Positions 34,679 through 44,989 of a DNA stretch of 64,000 nt are shown here, piece by piece. Below the pieces are notes generated by a model. The model did no database searches. It was not told the origin of the DNA and was given only the letters and a program-made list of their open reading frames with translations. The DNA is taken from positions 1-64,000 of the forward strand of contig NZ_VEVQ02000014.1 of NCBI RefSeq assembly GCF_006491595.2, given 5' to 3'. How positions within the stretch are numbered: the stretch's first letter is position 1; every line of letters begins with the position of its first letter. This DNA comes from Flavobacterium jejuense. GTDB lineage: Bacteria; Bacteroidota; Bacteroidia; Flavobacteriales; Flavobacteriaceae. Position numbers and translations under genes: made by a program.

Positions 34679-36359
34679 AGTTGTCTAAATTGATAATAGA
34701 TGAATATAAATTTTCTGTAGTTTTAATAAAATGTGAAATTAAAACAACTGTAATATTGTGTTTTTTAGTAAAATTATATATAAAACGAATAATTATTTCT
34801 TCAGAATGTTTATCTAAACTATTTGTGGCTTCATCTAGAATTAAAATTTCAGTTTTATTAAGTAAAGCTCTTGCTATACAAATTCTTTGTAACTGTCCAC
34901 CAGATAAAATATTACCTTCTGAACCAATAAAACTGTTAAAACCATTTGGTAGATTATCAATTGTATCTTTTAAATCTAATCCAATTATGATTTCATCGAG
35001 TAAATCTGTATTAGAGATTTCATTATTTAAATTAATGTTTTCAATAATTGTGCCTTCATAAATGAAAGGTTTTTGGGTTAAATAAGTTATCATATTAAAA
35101 TAATCGTACTTATTCTTTTCATCTATTTCAACATTATCTAAGTATATTTTTCCAAAATTGGCATTAATTAATTTGGCAATGATATTTAATAAAGTTGTTT
35201 TGCCTTTTCCAGATTTTCCAATTATAGCTGTAAAACTTCCTTTTTTTAAACTTAGATTTAATTCTTTTAAAATAGGAGTATGCGGTTCATAATAAAAACT
35301 AATATCTTTTAACGTTATTGATTCTGAAAAGCCTAAAACTTTATTTGTAGTATTGTTTTTCGATATTGAGGCAACTTTTTTTTCTAATATATTAAGCGAA
35401 TACAGATGAGAGTAAAAGTTGGTAAAACCTAAATTTAATTTATTAATTGATGGAATAGTTTTAAAAAATAAAGCTGCAAATAATGATAAAAATGATACTA
35501 TTTCAGTATTTTTAATAGGAAATGTAATGAGATAAAAATAACCAATACAAATAATCAATATTACTAGTATTTCTGTTTGTCTTGAGATATTTATTCTTTT
35601 AGCGTGAAGAATGGCATAATTTGAATTCAATTGCTGATTTGAATTTTTAAATTTTTCTAAAAAAAACTTAATTTGTGACTCCGATTTAATGGATAAGTAA
35701 CCATTTAAAAGGTTGTTAAGGTTGCTAATGTTTTTATCATAGTCATTAGATTTTATTTTATTTATTTTATTAAGTGTTTTTTTATTGTAATACTTTATTG
35801 TTATTACTATTGAGCCTATTAAGATGACTGTTACAGCCGTTGCTTGTGTGTAATAAATTAATCCAATTAAGATAAAAGCAGTTAATACTAGCACTTCCGA
35901 AAAAATGGTGTTTAAAGATAGTAACAGATTACTCACAAAATCATTTGCTACAAAAAGAATTTCTTTAATTAAGGATGATTTTTTTTCTTTCACAAAGTTT
36001 GAATAGTTTCCTAGTATATAATTTTTAGATAGCAATAAAGAATATTCTGAACTTAAGTTAAAAGCGATTTTAGCTTGTTTTCTATTCAAATACATACTGA
36101 TGTAATTTTTTAATAGGAAAAATAGAATAACACCAGCAAGAAAAGCATAAATATACTGATTTTTAACTTTTAAAGAAAAGAAAACTATTTCTGAATTTGA
36201 ATTAAGCACAGAAATTAGTATAGGAATTAATAAAAAAATAGAGAATATATCTAGTATAGATAGTATCAAGGACGATATCAAAAAAAGAATACTTTTTCTT
36301 CTATAATTATGTGGTATTATATTCCATATACGTATTATGGATTTTATGAAAATATGCAT
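34668..36359 (-). CDS. ABC exporter, permease fused to ATPase
   Basis: A 563-residue half-transporter of the MsbA/PglK type. Six membrane helices fill the first about 330 residues; the ATPase part carries Walker A GKSGKGKTT (381-389), signature LSGGQ (485-489), Walker B ILILDE (505-510) and a final His-loop (about 540). It probably flips a lipid-linked oligosaccharide across the inner membrane, which suits its position between glycosyltransferase genes. It overlaps the GT2 gene start by 11 bases and is followed upstream by a GT4 gene with a 4-base gap. Confidence 0.9.
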   Translation of the reverse strand: MHIFIKSIIRIWNIIPHNYRRKSILFLISSLILSILDIFSIFLLIPILISVLNSNSEIVFFSLKVKNQYIYAFLAGVILFFLLKNYISMYLNRKQAKIAFNLSSEYSLLLSKNYILGNYSNFVKEKKSSLIKEILFVANDFVSNLLLSLNTIFSEVLVLTAFILIGLIYYTQATAVTVILIGSIVITIKYYNKKTLNKINKIKSNDYDKNISNLNNLLNGYLSIKSESQIKFFLEKFKNSNQQLNSNYAILHAKRINISRQTEILVILIICIGYFYLITFPIKNTEIVSFLSLFAALFFKTIPSINKLNLGFTNFYSHLYSLNILEKKVASISKNNTTNKVLGFSESITLKDISFYYEPHTPILKELNLSLKKGSFTAIIGKSGKGKTTLLNIIAKLINANFGKIYLDNVEIDEKNKYDYFNMITYLTQKPFIYEGTIIENINLNNEISNTDLLDEIIIGLDLKDTIDNLPNGFNSFIGSEGNILSGGQLQRICIARALLNKTEILILDEATNSLDKHSEEIIIRFIYNFTKKHNITVVLISHFIKTTENLYSSIINLDNYEV

Positions 36360-36363
36360 TTAT

Positions 36364-37419
36364 TTAAAAATTTGAATCATACAAATTAGAATATAGATTG
36401 ATAGTATTTTCAGGGCAATTTAGTACAATTCTTGTTTTTTTATTTTCAATTTTATTTATAATATTTAAACAAGTGATTTTAAACATTTCAAGAGTTGAAC
36501 AAATATACCACTCTTCAATGGATTTTCTTGCCCCAACATCAAAAGATATGATATGCATTCCTGCATAAAGTGCTTCAGCAAAAATGAAACCAAAGGATTC
36601 ATAAGTGCTTGTATGAACTAAGATTTTTGATTCACTCATTTTTTCTAAAACTTTTATTCTAGATAGTTTGCCTGTTAATGTTATGGTGTTTTGCAAATTA
36701 TGGGTTTTAATCATTCTTTTAATTTTAAAATATGCTTTTCCTTCTCCAATGATTTCAACTTTTAATTCTGGTTTTTCTTTGACTACTTCCCTAATAATTT
36801 GAATAAATAAAGGATAATTTTTTATTTTACTTAATGAGCCAACACCTAAAATATCAATTTTATTTTCTTTTAGATTTGGAAAATCATTTTTATCTATAAA
36901 CCAAGGGATAATTTCAGATTCTAAATGATGATTTACTAGCAATATATCATGATGGTTTTGAGATAAAGTAATGATTTTTGATTTCGATTTCCTTAAATGA
37001 AACACATATCTATTCTTTTTACAAACGTCTTGTCCCATTGCGGTTACAATATGTTTTAATTTGTTGTTTTCTGCGAATTTATCTCCTAAAAAAGAGCATT
37101 CTCCTATCCAAAAACTATGAAGAACTGAAATTGGATTTTCTAGATTAAGTTTCTTTAAAACTCTATTAGCTTTATGCCAAATAAAGAGTTTTTTTATTTT
37201 ACTGTTTTTCCCATTTAGAGGAATAACCGTAATTCCGTTCCAGTTGTAAGTTTGAGTAGTAAAAGGAAATTGAAAAGAGATTATAGTTATATTTAGTTTT
37301 GGGGTAGCTTTTATTAATGTTTTTAAATAAACTTGCATAGCAGGAATTGTAGTAGAATCTTCTTCAGATGCTGCAAATCCAGGTGTTAAAATAACAATAT
37401 GTTTTGTGTCAAAATTCAA
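36364..37419 (-). CDS. Family 4 glycosyltransferase
   Basis: A 351-residue GT-B enzyme. The C-terminal donor-binding half contains GVGSLSKIKNYPLFIQ and the EX7E-like STYESFGFIFAEALYAG, with the catalytic/nucleotide glutamates. The N-terminal half is variable, with VILTPGFAASEEDST at the start. It is one of several sugar-transfer genes in the leftward operon. Donor and acceptor cannot be told. Confidence 0.9.
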   Translation of the reverse strand: MNFDTKHIVILTPGFAASEEDSTTIPAMQVYLKTLIKATPKLNITIISFQFPFTTQTYNWNGITVIPLNGKNSKIKKLFIWHKANRVLKKLNLENPISVLHSFWIGECSFLGDKFAENNKLKHIVTAMGQDVCKKNRYVFHLRKSKSKIITLSQNHHDILLVNHHLESEIIPWFIDKNDFPNLKENKIDILGVGSLSKIKNYPLFIQIIREVVKEKPELKVEIIGEGKAYFKIKRMIKTHNLQNTITLTGKLSRIKVLEKMSESKILVHTSTYESFGFIFAEALYAGMHIISFDVGARKSIEEWYICSTLEMFKITCLNIINKIENKKTRIVLNCPENTINLYSNLYDSNF

Positions 37420-37420
37420 A

Positions 37421-38353
37421 TTAAAAAGTATCTAAATCTCCAAAGGTTAATTTTAGGTTTTCTAAAGGAAATGAAGATGAAAAATTTTTATATCCTACAA
37501 TCCAAGAATCAAATCTATTCCAGTTTGTTTTGTTCATTAATTCTTCAATAAGAGTGTTAGGTGATGCCTGAATTGTAATTTCATGAAGACCATTTTTGAA
37601 AGCTATTTTTTTTAGTATGTTTAACGCAATATAAAATTGATTAGGTGAAGGAGTTTCAATATCACCTATAAGTAACCCATTTTTTATTTTAATCCAAAAT
37701 TTTACTTTTTCAATTTCAATTACAAAGTTTTGATTCAAAGATTTATATTTATAAAATTCTTTACTTCTTGTAGTTGAAACAATAGTATTGTTTTTATATA
37801 CACTTCCTGTCAGTGAATTTGCACATTTGTATTTATAAAAGACCTTTTCAATGTGTTTTTTATATAATAATTTAGTTTTTGAGTTTATTTTAGAGATTTT
37901 TTCTAAAGAAATTATTGGATTCTTAGATTTAAACCCAACAATTCTTTCTTTAAATTTCCAATCTAATTTATTAAGGTAACCATATTCAGAGTTTTGATTT
38001 GGAAATCCCCAAACAAATTTTATATCTTTTTTTTTAAGTACAGCATCTGTTAATTTGCCTAATTTAGTAAACAAACCTTTGCCATTATGATTGGATAAAG
38101 TCATTGCGTCTCCATATTGTGCGGCAATTTCATAAACTCCATTATATTGCATCAATATGGGTATTGCTCCATGAAATGCAACGGGTTCTTCATTAAAATA
38201 AGCAATATGTCCAAAATAACCATCAATCAAATATGAAGTATCATATTTTTTAGTGATATATGCAATGGAATATTCATTTTCAAAAACTAATTTGTATAGT
38301 TTTTGAACATCTTGTAGATTGTTTTTAGTTAAAGGTTGAAAAGTATATGCCAT
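37421..38353 (-). CDS. GNAT-family N-acetyltransferase (Eis/FemAB-like)
   Basis: A 310-residue protein whose N-terminal half has the GNAT pattern of a signal around residues 48-105, with GHIAYFNEEPVAFHGAIPI, then MTLSNHNGKGLFTKLGKL, which holds the acetyl-CoA loop (NGKGLFTKL). The C-terminal half is divergent, perhaps a second GNAT fold as in Eis or FemX proteins. It probably acylates an amino sugar or amino acid on the glycan, placed between a GT4 and a deacetylase gene. Exact substrate unknown. Confidence 0.7.
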   Translation of the reverse strand: MAYTFQPLTKNNLQDVQKLYKLVFENEYSIAYITKKYDTSYLIDGYFGHIAYFNEEPVAFHGAIPILMQYNGVYEIAAQYGDAMTLSNHNGKGLFTKLGKLTDAVLKKKDIKFVWGFPNQNSEYGYLNKLDWKFKERIVGFKSKNPIISLEKISKINSKTKLLYKKHIEKVFYKYKCANSLTGSVYKNNTIVSTTRSKEFYKYKSLNQNFVIEIEKVKFWIKIKNGLLIGDIETPSPNQFYIALNILKKIAFKNGLHEITIQASPNTLIEELMNKTNWNRFDSWIVGYKNFSSSFPLENLKLTFGDLDTF

Positions 38354-38355
38354 TT

Positions 38356-39342
38356 TTAATAATAGGAGCCTCTAAGCAAATATGCAATTTGATTTTCTAA
38401 TGTAATATAAGGATTAATTACGAATCGATTCTGAGTAAAAACATTATTTTTTTCATTGATGTTGTTATAGTCTACTAAGAGAATTTTTTTAAATCCTATT
38501 TCTAAACAATAATCAATTAATTCATTAGTGTAGTAACCAAAAGGAAATGCAAATTCATCAATTTGTTGCTTGCAAATTTTTTCTAATATATTTTTACTCT
38601 GTAAGATTTCATTTTTAGCTTCTTCAATAGGTATTCTAATCAAATTAGTATGTGTAGAACTATGCGCTCCAATAGTAAAAAGCTTATTTTTATTTATTTC
38701 CTCTATTTGTTTCAATTGCATTAATTGCCAATAATCATTTAAACTCTTTTTTTGTATTTCAGTCCATTCCTCTTCGAAAATAGTATAAATCACTTCTATT
38801 TTTTCATAAGACAGTGTTTTTAAAATTGATTTTAATGAAATACCATTTGATATAAATTCACTTTTTTTATTTTTCATAAATTGAATTCCATTGAAATTTA
38901 TTGTTGTTTTTTGGCTAATGTGAGAAACTAAATCGATATAATCTGCCCATAAATAGTTAGCTTGACTGTGAATAGTAGTAATGTAGAAATTTGCTGGAAC
39001 TTTATATTTTTCCAAAATTGGAATAGCGTATTCATAATTGTTTGCATAGCCATCATCAAATGTTAGGGCAATATTTAAAGTGTTTTTTTTAAACTTTTTA
39101 GCATAAAAATCATCTAATGAAATCACATTAAAATGGGTACTGATATATTGTATAAAATTTTCAAAATATACTTTTGATACAAATCGACTATTAAATCGAG
39201 TTTCTCCTTTTTGATCAATTCCATGAAAGACAATAATTCGTTCTCCATATCGATTTCTTAGTAACATTTTTTTGAAACCATACTTTAGCAACAAGTTATT
39301 ACCAAATAATAAGAAACGATATTTTATCTTTATCCACAACAT
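38356..39342 (-). CDS. Polysaccharide deacetylase
   Basis: A 328-residue NodB-type carbohydrate esterase 4. It shows LTFDDGYANNYEYAIPILEKY (TFDDGY motif 1) and the metal-site HSSTH (motif 2, about residues 230-234), plus a late FAFPFGYYT element. Such enzymes remove N- or O-acetyl groups from cell-wall or exopolysaccharide sugars. Gaps of two or three bases to both neighbours show it is co-transcribed with the acetyltransferase and the GT39-like gene, giving paired acetylation and deacetylation functions. Confidence 0.85.
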   Translation of the reverse strand: MLWIKIKYRFLLFGNNLLLKYGFKKMLLRNRYGERIIVFHGIDQKGETRFNSRFVSKVYFENFIQYISTHFNVISLDDFYAKKFKKNTLNIALTFDDGYANNYEYAIPILEKYKVPANFYITTIHSQANYLWADYIDLVSHISQKTTINFNGIQFMKNKKSEFISNGISLKSILKTLSYEKIEVIYTIFEEEWTEIQKKSLNDYWQLMQLKQIEEINKNKLFTIGAHSSTHTNLIRIPIEEAKNEILQSKNILEKICKQQIDEFAFPFGYYTNELIDYCLEIGFKKILLVDYNNINEKNNVFTQNRFVINPYITLENQIAYLLRGSYY

Positions 39343-39345
39343 ATA

Positions 39346-40779
39346 TTATTTTTTTGATATCAGTTGATACAGTTTCCAGTTATCATCAAAAGTTTTAATT
39401 ACTTTGAGATGATATGATTTTTCCATTAGGTTCCAGTTAATCATAGGATTTTTTCCATTCCATTGTTTCTTTAGTAGTATAGGATTGAAAAAAACGAATT
39501 CATTTTCTTTAAAATCATTATACAATTTATTATACATGTTTCTATAATTAAAATTTAATCCACGTCCTTTGAGTGCAACATCGTATTCGAAGCCGTATAA
39601 AACAGATCCTTGATAAGGTTCTAATGTGATGGATAATTCTTTTTCAAACAAAGTTCTTTTATAAACGGTCTTAAACGCATAAATACAAAATGTTACTTGT
39701 ACCAAAATAACTACAATACTTAGAGTAACAACATTTTTTTGAATCCATTTAAACTGAGTCAATTTATGAAATGTAGGATAAAAAAACAGTAAAACTAAAG
39801 GGAATACAAGTGTTAAAACACGAGTGTTTTGAAACGGTATTCCAGCTAAAAAAGACAAATACATCGCAATACTAAGAATTGTAGTTTTATGAAAAAAGGT
39901 GATTCTTGATTTAAGGTTAGAAAAAATAATAAATAGCAGTATTAATCCAGTAAAAATAAATCCAGGGTTTACGAAAACAGAAAAAACAAAGACTAAGTTC
40001 GGAAGTAAATACGATTGCATTCCATCGATTGTTTCATAACTGGATTTAAAATAATTGGAAAAAGACCAAGCATTTAAAAAATAGTTTGAAGTTCCACTAG
40101 ATAGGTTTTTCCATTGTAAAACAATAAATGGAATACATATCAGTAAACTTAATAAACTTCCTAAAATAAAATCTTTTATAGCTTTTCTTTTAAGTACAAA
40201 ATAAGTAGCTAGTATGATGATTGGGAATGTTATTACAAGTGAAGCATATCTTGACATTAAAGCACAACTTGCAAAGAAAAAAACATAAGTAAATGCAGAA
40301 TTTAATAGGAATGATTTATAAAAATGATAAAACGTTATAACAATGAATAACATTGACAACATATCAGACATAACAACTAATCCAGACCTTAAAAAATAGG
40401 GAGAAAGTAAACCGAAAGCGAGTATGTAATAAAAGTTTGTTTTTGTGTGATGAGGATAAAATAATTCTAAAGTTTTGAATAAGTAGGTACAAGTGATTCC
40501 AACAGTAATACAAGTTAAAAAATGCAATCCTACTGCTGCGCTTCCAAAAGCAAAACCAAGTAGACTTCCAAAAAAAGGATATAAAACAGGCCAATAAAAT
40601 GCACCAGGATGTTCACCGGTTTTGATATAGTTTTGAATAGATTCACTATATCGAAGGTACTCGTAAGAATCTTGACCATATAAGCCATCAAATCCAAGCC
40701 ATTGCAACATTACAAAAAGGAGTAATGACATTCCTAAAAAAAAATAGAATTTAGAGCTTATAAGACGCTGAATTTTCAA
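39346..40779 (-). CDS. GT39-like multi-pass membrane glycosyltransferase
   Basis: A 477-residue protein with about 11 membrane segments. The early loop after helix 1 has GLYGQDSYEYLRYSESI, with the Asp that serves polyprenyl-phosphate sugar-dependent transferases (PMT/ArnT fold), followed by HPGAFYWPVLYP. It probably transfers a sugar from a polyprenyl carrier on the periplasmic face. First gene of the leftward operon 40779 to 29023. The gene's TTTATT-rich upstream region contains no strong promoter match. Confidence 0.8.
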   Translation of the reverse strand: MKIQRLISSKFYFFLGMSLLLFVMLQWLGFDGLYGQDSYEYLRYSESIQNYIKTGEHPGAFYWPVLYPFFGSLLGFAFGSAAVGLHFLTCITVGITCTYLFKTLELFYPHHTKTNFYYILAFGLLSPYFLRSGLVVMSDMLSMLFIVITFYHFYKSFLLNSAFTYVFFFASCALMSRYASLVITFPIIILATYFVLKRKAIKDFILGSLLSLLICIPFIVLQWKNLSSGTSNYFLNAWSFSNYFKSSYETIDGMQSYLLPNLVFVFSVFVNPGFIFTGLILLFIIFSNLKSRITFFHKTTILSIAMYLSFLAGIPFQNTRVLTLVFPLVLLFFYPTFHKLTQFKWIQKNVVTLSIVVILVQVTFCIYAFKTVYKRTLFEKELSITLEPYQGSVLYGFEYDVALKGRGLNFNYRNMYNKLYNDFKENEFVFFNPILLKKQWNGKNPMINWNLMEKSYHLKVIKTFDDNWKLYQLISKK

Positions 40780-40976
40780 TGTTTATTTTATTTTTGTATA
40801 TCTTGGAAAGCTTTTATTAATCTAAAATAGTATCTAGAATCTAGATTAGGTTACATTTATATAATGTTAGTTTCAAAGCTATAAAAATATAAGGAAATTT
40901 GTTCTAAAAACTTAAAAAAAATCGAGGAATAAAAATTATCTTATTTGCCTAGCTATTTTTAATATAATTTAATTAA

Positions 40977-41942
40977 TTGGGAAATTGTATCTTTTGTAAT
41001 GGAATTCAGCAAAATGTGTTTTTTGAAATAAAAAATGCTAACTCTTCATTTGAAATTTTGAAATGTGAAAATTGTAATGCTTATACATTAGATCCCATTC
41101 CTACTGAAACAGAATTAGCTGAAGTTTATAATACGGGTTATTATGGTAAAGGTGGAGCAAAGTTTATCCTTTTTGTAGAATACTTTGTTGATGCTTTTCG
41201 AGGTATTAGAGCAAAAAGAGCCATAAATAGAATTCCTCAAAATGGTACTGTTCTAGATATTGGATGTGGTAGTGGTGCATTTTTAAATTACCTTAAAAAG
41301 AGATACAATTTTAGTTTATCTGGAATTGAAATTAAAGGAGATGCAGCGATACGTGCCGCTGATTGTAACCAAGGATTTGAATTACATATTGGGTTTTTAC
41401 AAGATATTGATTTTGGAATTAAAACATTTGATTTGATTACTATGTATCATGTTTTTGAACATTTAATTACTCCAAAAGAGGACATTAAAAAAATAAGCTC
41501 ACTCATAAAAAATAACGGAAGATTAATAATTTCGATGCCAAATATAAACAGTTGGCAAGCAACTCTATTTAAAGATAAATGGTTTCATTTGGATTTCCCA
41601 AGGCATTTAATCTTCTTTAAACCAAAGGATTTTAAAGAAGTTATGCAATTAAATGGATTTTATTTAGAAAGTGAACATTATATTTCTTGGGAGCAAAATC
41701 CATTTGGATATATACAATCAAGTTTGAATGTGGTTTGTAAAAATCAAAATTTTTTATACGAATTTTTGAAGACTAATGCCAAAAGTAATTATACTCTTAG
41801 TGATTGGTTTCAATTGAGTTTGCAAATTTTATTTGCAGGAGTTACATTACCTTTATTTTTAATTATAGACGTTTTTGAAAGCTTTTTTAAAAAGTCAGCT
41901 ACTGTCGAATATACGTTTAAATATCAATCAAAAAATGATTAA
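40977..41942 (+). CDS. SAM-dependent methyltransferase with N-terminal zinc ribbon
   Basis: A 321-residue class I methyltransferase. The N-terminus has two CxxC pairs (CIFC at residues 4-7 and CENC near 31-34) that likely bind zinc, and the SAM site is VLDIGCGSGAFLNYLKK. This layout (zinc ribbon plus Methyltransf_23) recurs in polysaccharide and sugar-modification clusters. The start is a TTG at 40977 (frame gives MGNCIFCNG); no better ATG lies upstream in frame. It is the first gene of a two-gene rightward operon with the GT2 gene, in the middle of leftward genes. Confidence 0.8.
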   Translation: MGNCIFCNGIQQNVFFEIKNANSSFEILKCENCNAYTLDPIPTETELAEVYNTGYYGKGGAKFILFVEYFVDAFRGIRAKRAINRIPQNGTVLDIGCGSGAFLNYLKKRYNFSLSGIEIKGDAAIRAADCNQGFELHIGFLQDIDFGIKTFDLITMYHVFEHLITPKEDIKKISSLIKNNGRLIISMPNINSWQATLFKDKWFHLDFPRHLIFFKPKDFKEVMQLNGFYLESEHYISWEQNPFGYIQSSLNVVCKNQNFLYEFLKTNAKSNYTLSDWFQLSLQILFAGVTLPLFLIIDVFESFFKKSATVEYTFKYQSKND

Positions 41943-42675
41943 TTCAAAAAGAATAATAGTTGTTTTACCTGCATATAATGCCTCTAAAACATTAAAAAAA
42001 ACTTATTTAGAAATTCCATTTGATATTGTTGATGATGTTGTTTTAGTTGATGATAATAGTGTGGATGAGACATTGCAAGTTGCAAAAGAGTTAGGGATAA
42101 AACATGTTTTAAAGCATCAAAAAAACAAAGGTTATGGAGCGAATCAAAAAAGTTGTTATAAAAAAGCGCTGTCTTTAGATGCAGACATAGTTGTTATGTT
42201 ACATCCAGATTATCAATACTCACCTAAACTAATTCATTCTATGGCTTATTTGATTGCAAATGATGTTTATAAAGTTGTAATTGGCTCAAGGATTTTAGGA
42301 AAAGGAGCTATTAGTGGAGGAATGCCTATTTATAAATATGTTGCCAATCGATTTTTAACGCTTTTCCAAAATATAGTGATTGGTCAAAAACTATCTGAAT
42401 ACCATAGTGGATATAGGGTTTTTTCAAAAGAGGTTTTAAATACTCTATATCTCGAATGTAATTCAGATGATTTCATTTTTGATAATCAAATGATTTGTCA
42501 AATTTTCAATAAAGGCTATGAAATTGCTGAGATCACTTGTCCTACAAAGTATAATAAAGAAAGTTCTTCAATAAATTTTAGAAGAAGTCTTATTTATGGA
42601 TTTGGTGTCATAAAAGTTTCATTTCAATATTTCTTACATAAAAATAAAATTAAAAATTTTGAATTGTTTAAATAA
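41935..42675 (+). CDS. Family 2 glycosyltransferase, polyprenyl-phosphate (DPM1/DPG-like)
   Basis: A 246-residue GT-A enzyme from ATG at 41935 (MINSKRIIVVLPAYN). It carries VLVDDNSVDET, the metal-site LHPDY in place of the usual DAD/DSD, and a late GSRILGKGAISGGMPIYKY element. Family members add a sugar to dolichol- or undecaprenyl-phosphate, feeding PMT-type transferases like the GT39-like neighbour. Its start overlaps the previous gene by eight bases, so translation is coupled. Confidence 0.85.
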   Translation: MINSKRIIVVLPAYNASKTLKKTYLEIPFDIVDDVVLVDDNSVDETLQVAKELGIKHVLKHQKNKGYGANQKSCYKKALSLDADIVVMLHPDYQYSPKLIHSMAYLIANDVYKVVIGSRILGKGAISGGMPIYKYVANRFLTLFQNIVIGQKLSEYHSGYRVFSKEVLNTLYLECNSDDFIFDNQMICQIFNKGYEIAEITCPTKYNKESSSINFRRSLIYGFGVIKVSFQYFLHKNKIKNFELFK

Positions 42676-42839
42676 AAAAAAGTGAATTAATTATTTGTTA
42701 ATCAATGTCTTGAAAACAGCTGTTCTTATGTGAAATTTTATTAAATAATTTTATTAGTTTTTTCTCTCGTTATGAGATATATTATGAAATAGGTAATTTT
42801 TTCTATTTTTTGAAGCTCCATTTTTTATGTCCTAAAAAA

Positions 42840-44216
42840 TCATAATAACTTATGATAAATCATCAATCCACTAACCAAAATAGCTTTTGTTTTATGCTTT
42901 AAAGCTTGGGTTATATTCGTGCTTTTCTTTTTATAATACTCTACCTCATTTACCACTTTACTTACTGCATAATCATAATATTTTCGAGAATAAGTTCTTT
43001 TAAAATCAATTTCTCTATCAGTTGAGGTTTCCCAATCAGGAGCTCTTGTTATTTTATCTTCTATTTCTGTGTAAAGTGACGTACCTTTTATAGGATAGGC
43101 TATTGTTATGGTATAATGCGTTGGGTTGGCTTCTTTTAGGTATTGAATCGTTTCAGTAATGTCTTCTTCTGTTTCTCCAGGGTAGCCTAGCATAATGAAC
43201 GTTCCCGTTTCAATGCCTAATTGATTGGTTTTTTGAATGGCTTCTTTCACGACAGTCACATCCACACGACGATCCATTAAATCAATAATTCTTTGCGAAC
43301 CACTTTCGGCTCCAATCCAAATTCTAAAACAACCTATTTCTTTTAATAGTGTTAGTATTTCATCATTTAGTCGCTCTGCACGTGTAATGCATTCAAAAGG
43401 AATTATAGCTTCTTGTTTTAGTACTTCTTCTCTAAAAGCCAATAACCATTTGTGACTAACAGTAAACACGTCATCCACAAACCAAATGGCATCTGGTTGA
43501 TATTTTTCTTTTAGCATTTTCATTTCAGCAGCTACTTGTTCTGCGGGTCTTCGTCTGTAACTTTGACCGTAAACCGCAGTGCTACACCATTTACAAGTAT
43601 AAGGACAACCTCTTTGGGTTGAAATAGTCATCGAACTTTGTCCGTGATTGTTTTTCCAAGTGTCCAAGTATTTTTGCATGCTTATAGCTTCTCTATTGGG
43701 AAATGGTAATTCGTCGAGTTCCTTAAATTTGGTTCTGGTTTTGGTTTGAACTACTTTTTCATTTTCCACAAAAGCAATTCCGTTTATTTCGTTATAATTT
43801 TGATTGCTTAAAATAGCATTGTATAATTCAAAAGTGGTTTCTTCTCCTTCACCAATGACTAAAAAATCGGCTCTTGCTTTTAAATAATTTTCAATATTAT
43901 AAGAAACATCTGGACCACCAAGAACAATTTTTGGATAGTTGAACTTTTCTGTTCTAAGTATTTTAATCAGTTTAATGACTTCAATTTTGGTCATTAAATT
44001 CGTATAAATACAAATGACTTTTGGCTTTTTATCTAAAATAAATTGAAGTTGGGCTTCCTGATTGGAAAACGTACTATCAAATACATCATTAGGAATGTTT
44101 TTATTCACTAAATAAGCAGACACATACAATAACCCTAATGGAGGGTAAGGTTTCATTATCTTTTGTTCCTTAGGATCATCCGATAAATAATAAGCATGCG
44201 TAAATAAAACACTCAT
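42840..44216 (-). CDS. Radical SAM protein, B12-binding N-terminus, paralogue 1
   Basis: A 458-residue enzyme with a B12-binding-like domain (about 1-135, PYPPLGLLYVSAYL, LGGPDVSYN) and radical SAM core at RGCPYTCKWC (Cys204, Cys208, Cys211). Downstream motifs AIWFVDDVF, WIGAESGSQRIIDLMDRR and GYPGETEEDI match the class. It is clearly a paralogue of the gene at 44979-46424 (similar N-terminal and core motifs in the same order). The next gene upstream, a methyltransferase, overlaps its start by four bases. The DxHxxG cobalamin motif is not evident. Reaction unknown. Confidence 0.85.
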   Translation of the reverse strand: MSVLFTHAYYLSDDPKEQKIMKPYPPLGLLYVSAYLVNKNIPNDVFDSTFSNQEAQLQFILDKKPKVICIYTNLMTKIEVIKLIKILRTEKFNYPKIVLGGPDVSYNIENYLKARADFLVIGEGEETTFELYNAILSNQNYNEINGIAFVENEKVVQTKTRTKFKELDELPFPNREAISMQKYLDTWKNNHGQSSMTISTQRGCPYTCKWCSTAVYGQSYRRRPAEQVAAEMKMLKEKYQPDAIWFVDDVFTVSHKWLLAFREEVLKQEAIIPFECITRAERLNDEILTLLKEIGCFRIWIGAESGSQRIIDLMDRRVDVTVVKEAIQKTNQLGIETGTFIMLGYPGETEEDITETIQYLKEANPTHYTITIAYPIKGTSLYTEIEDKITRAPDWETSTDREIDFKRTYSRKYYDYAVSKVVNEVEYYKKKSTNITQALKHKTKAILVSGLMIYHKLL

Positions 44217-44989
44217 TTTTTTTGTAAGATTATGATGTAATGATCTGCATATTTTGAAAGAAATGATTTGTTCTTAATTTTGTTTTCCAAATAATTTAAA
44301 ATTTTAAATAAACGAATCTTATTTTGAAAAAATGGCTCTAAATAAGAAGGTGGAATAAAAAAACCAATGGGTTTGCTTTCGATGAAATTAAAATTTATTT
44401 TTGCTAAATTTACAATATCTTTTGGATTATAATAATAAGTGGCAACATTTTCTCCATCAACATTAGCTATTGCTACCTCTTTTCTTCGTCTAAAAACTTT
44501 TGATAGTTTTCCTTTTAAAAGAAAATAACATTGTTCCCAAATCGTATTTTTTGGCATGATTACTAAGGCTAATTTCCCCTTTTCATTAAGGTGATTTGGG
44601 ATGTTAGTAAAGAAATTTTGTAATTCGTTTTTTGGTAAACAATTTAAACCACCAAAATTAGAAAAAACGAGATCAAATGTTCCTAAACTTTCTCTGTTAG
44701 CCAATAAAGTAAGGTCTAATTGATTAAAAGTAAGGTTTTGATAGTGATTTTTCGATTTTCCAATAGCAATCATGTTTTCAGAAATATCTGTTGCCAAAAC
44801 ATTAAAATTTCGTTGCGCTAACCAAATGGCATCTTCACCTGTTCCACAATTAATTTCTAGTATGTCGGTACAAGTATTCAAATGTTTGCTTAGCATTTTA
44901 TAAACCGAATTCCGTTGCGATTTTCCAATCTTAGTATTTGTAAAAGATTGGTCATAGTTTTGAGCAGCTATATCGAAACTAGCTTTCAT
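44213..44989 (-). CDS. SAM-dependent methyltransferase
   Basis: A 258-residue class I methyltransferase with a SAM site around ILEINCGTGEDAIWLAQRNF and the acidic strand VLATDISENM. The catalytic motif NFGGLNCLPKNEL is of the small-molecule type. It lies between two paralogous radical SAM genes and overlaps both (4 and 11 bases), so the three are translationally linked. Possible substrates include a sugar or lipid intermediate acted on by the same cluster. Confidence 0.88.
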   Translation of the reverse strand: MKASFDIAAQNYDQSFTNTKIGKSQRNSVYKMLSKHLNTCTDILEINCGTGEDAIWLAQRNFNVLATDISENMIAIGKSKNHYQNLTFNQLDLTLLANRESLGTFDLVFSNFGGLNCLPKNELQNFFTNIPNHLNEKGKLALVIMPKNTIWEQCYFLLKGKLSKVFRRRKEVAIANVDGENVATYYYNPKDIVNLAKINFNFIESKPIGFFIPPSYLEPFFQNKIRLFKILNYLENKIKNKSFLSKYADHYIIILQKK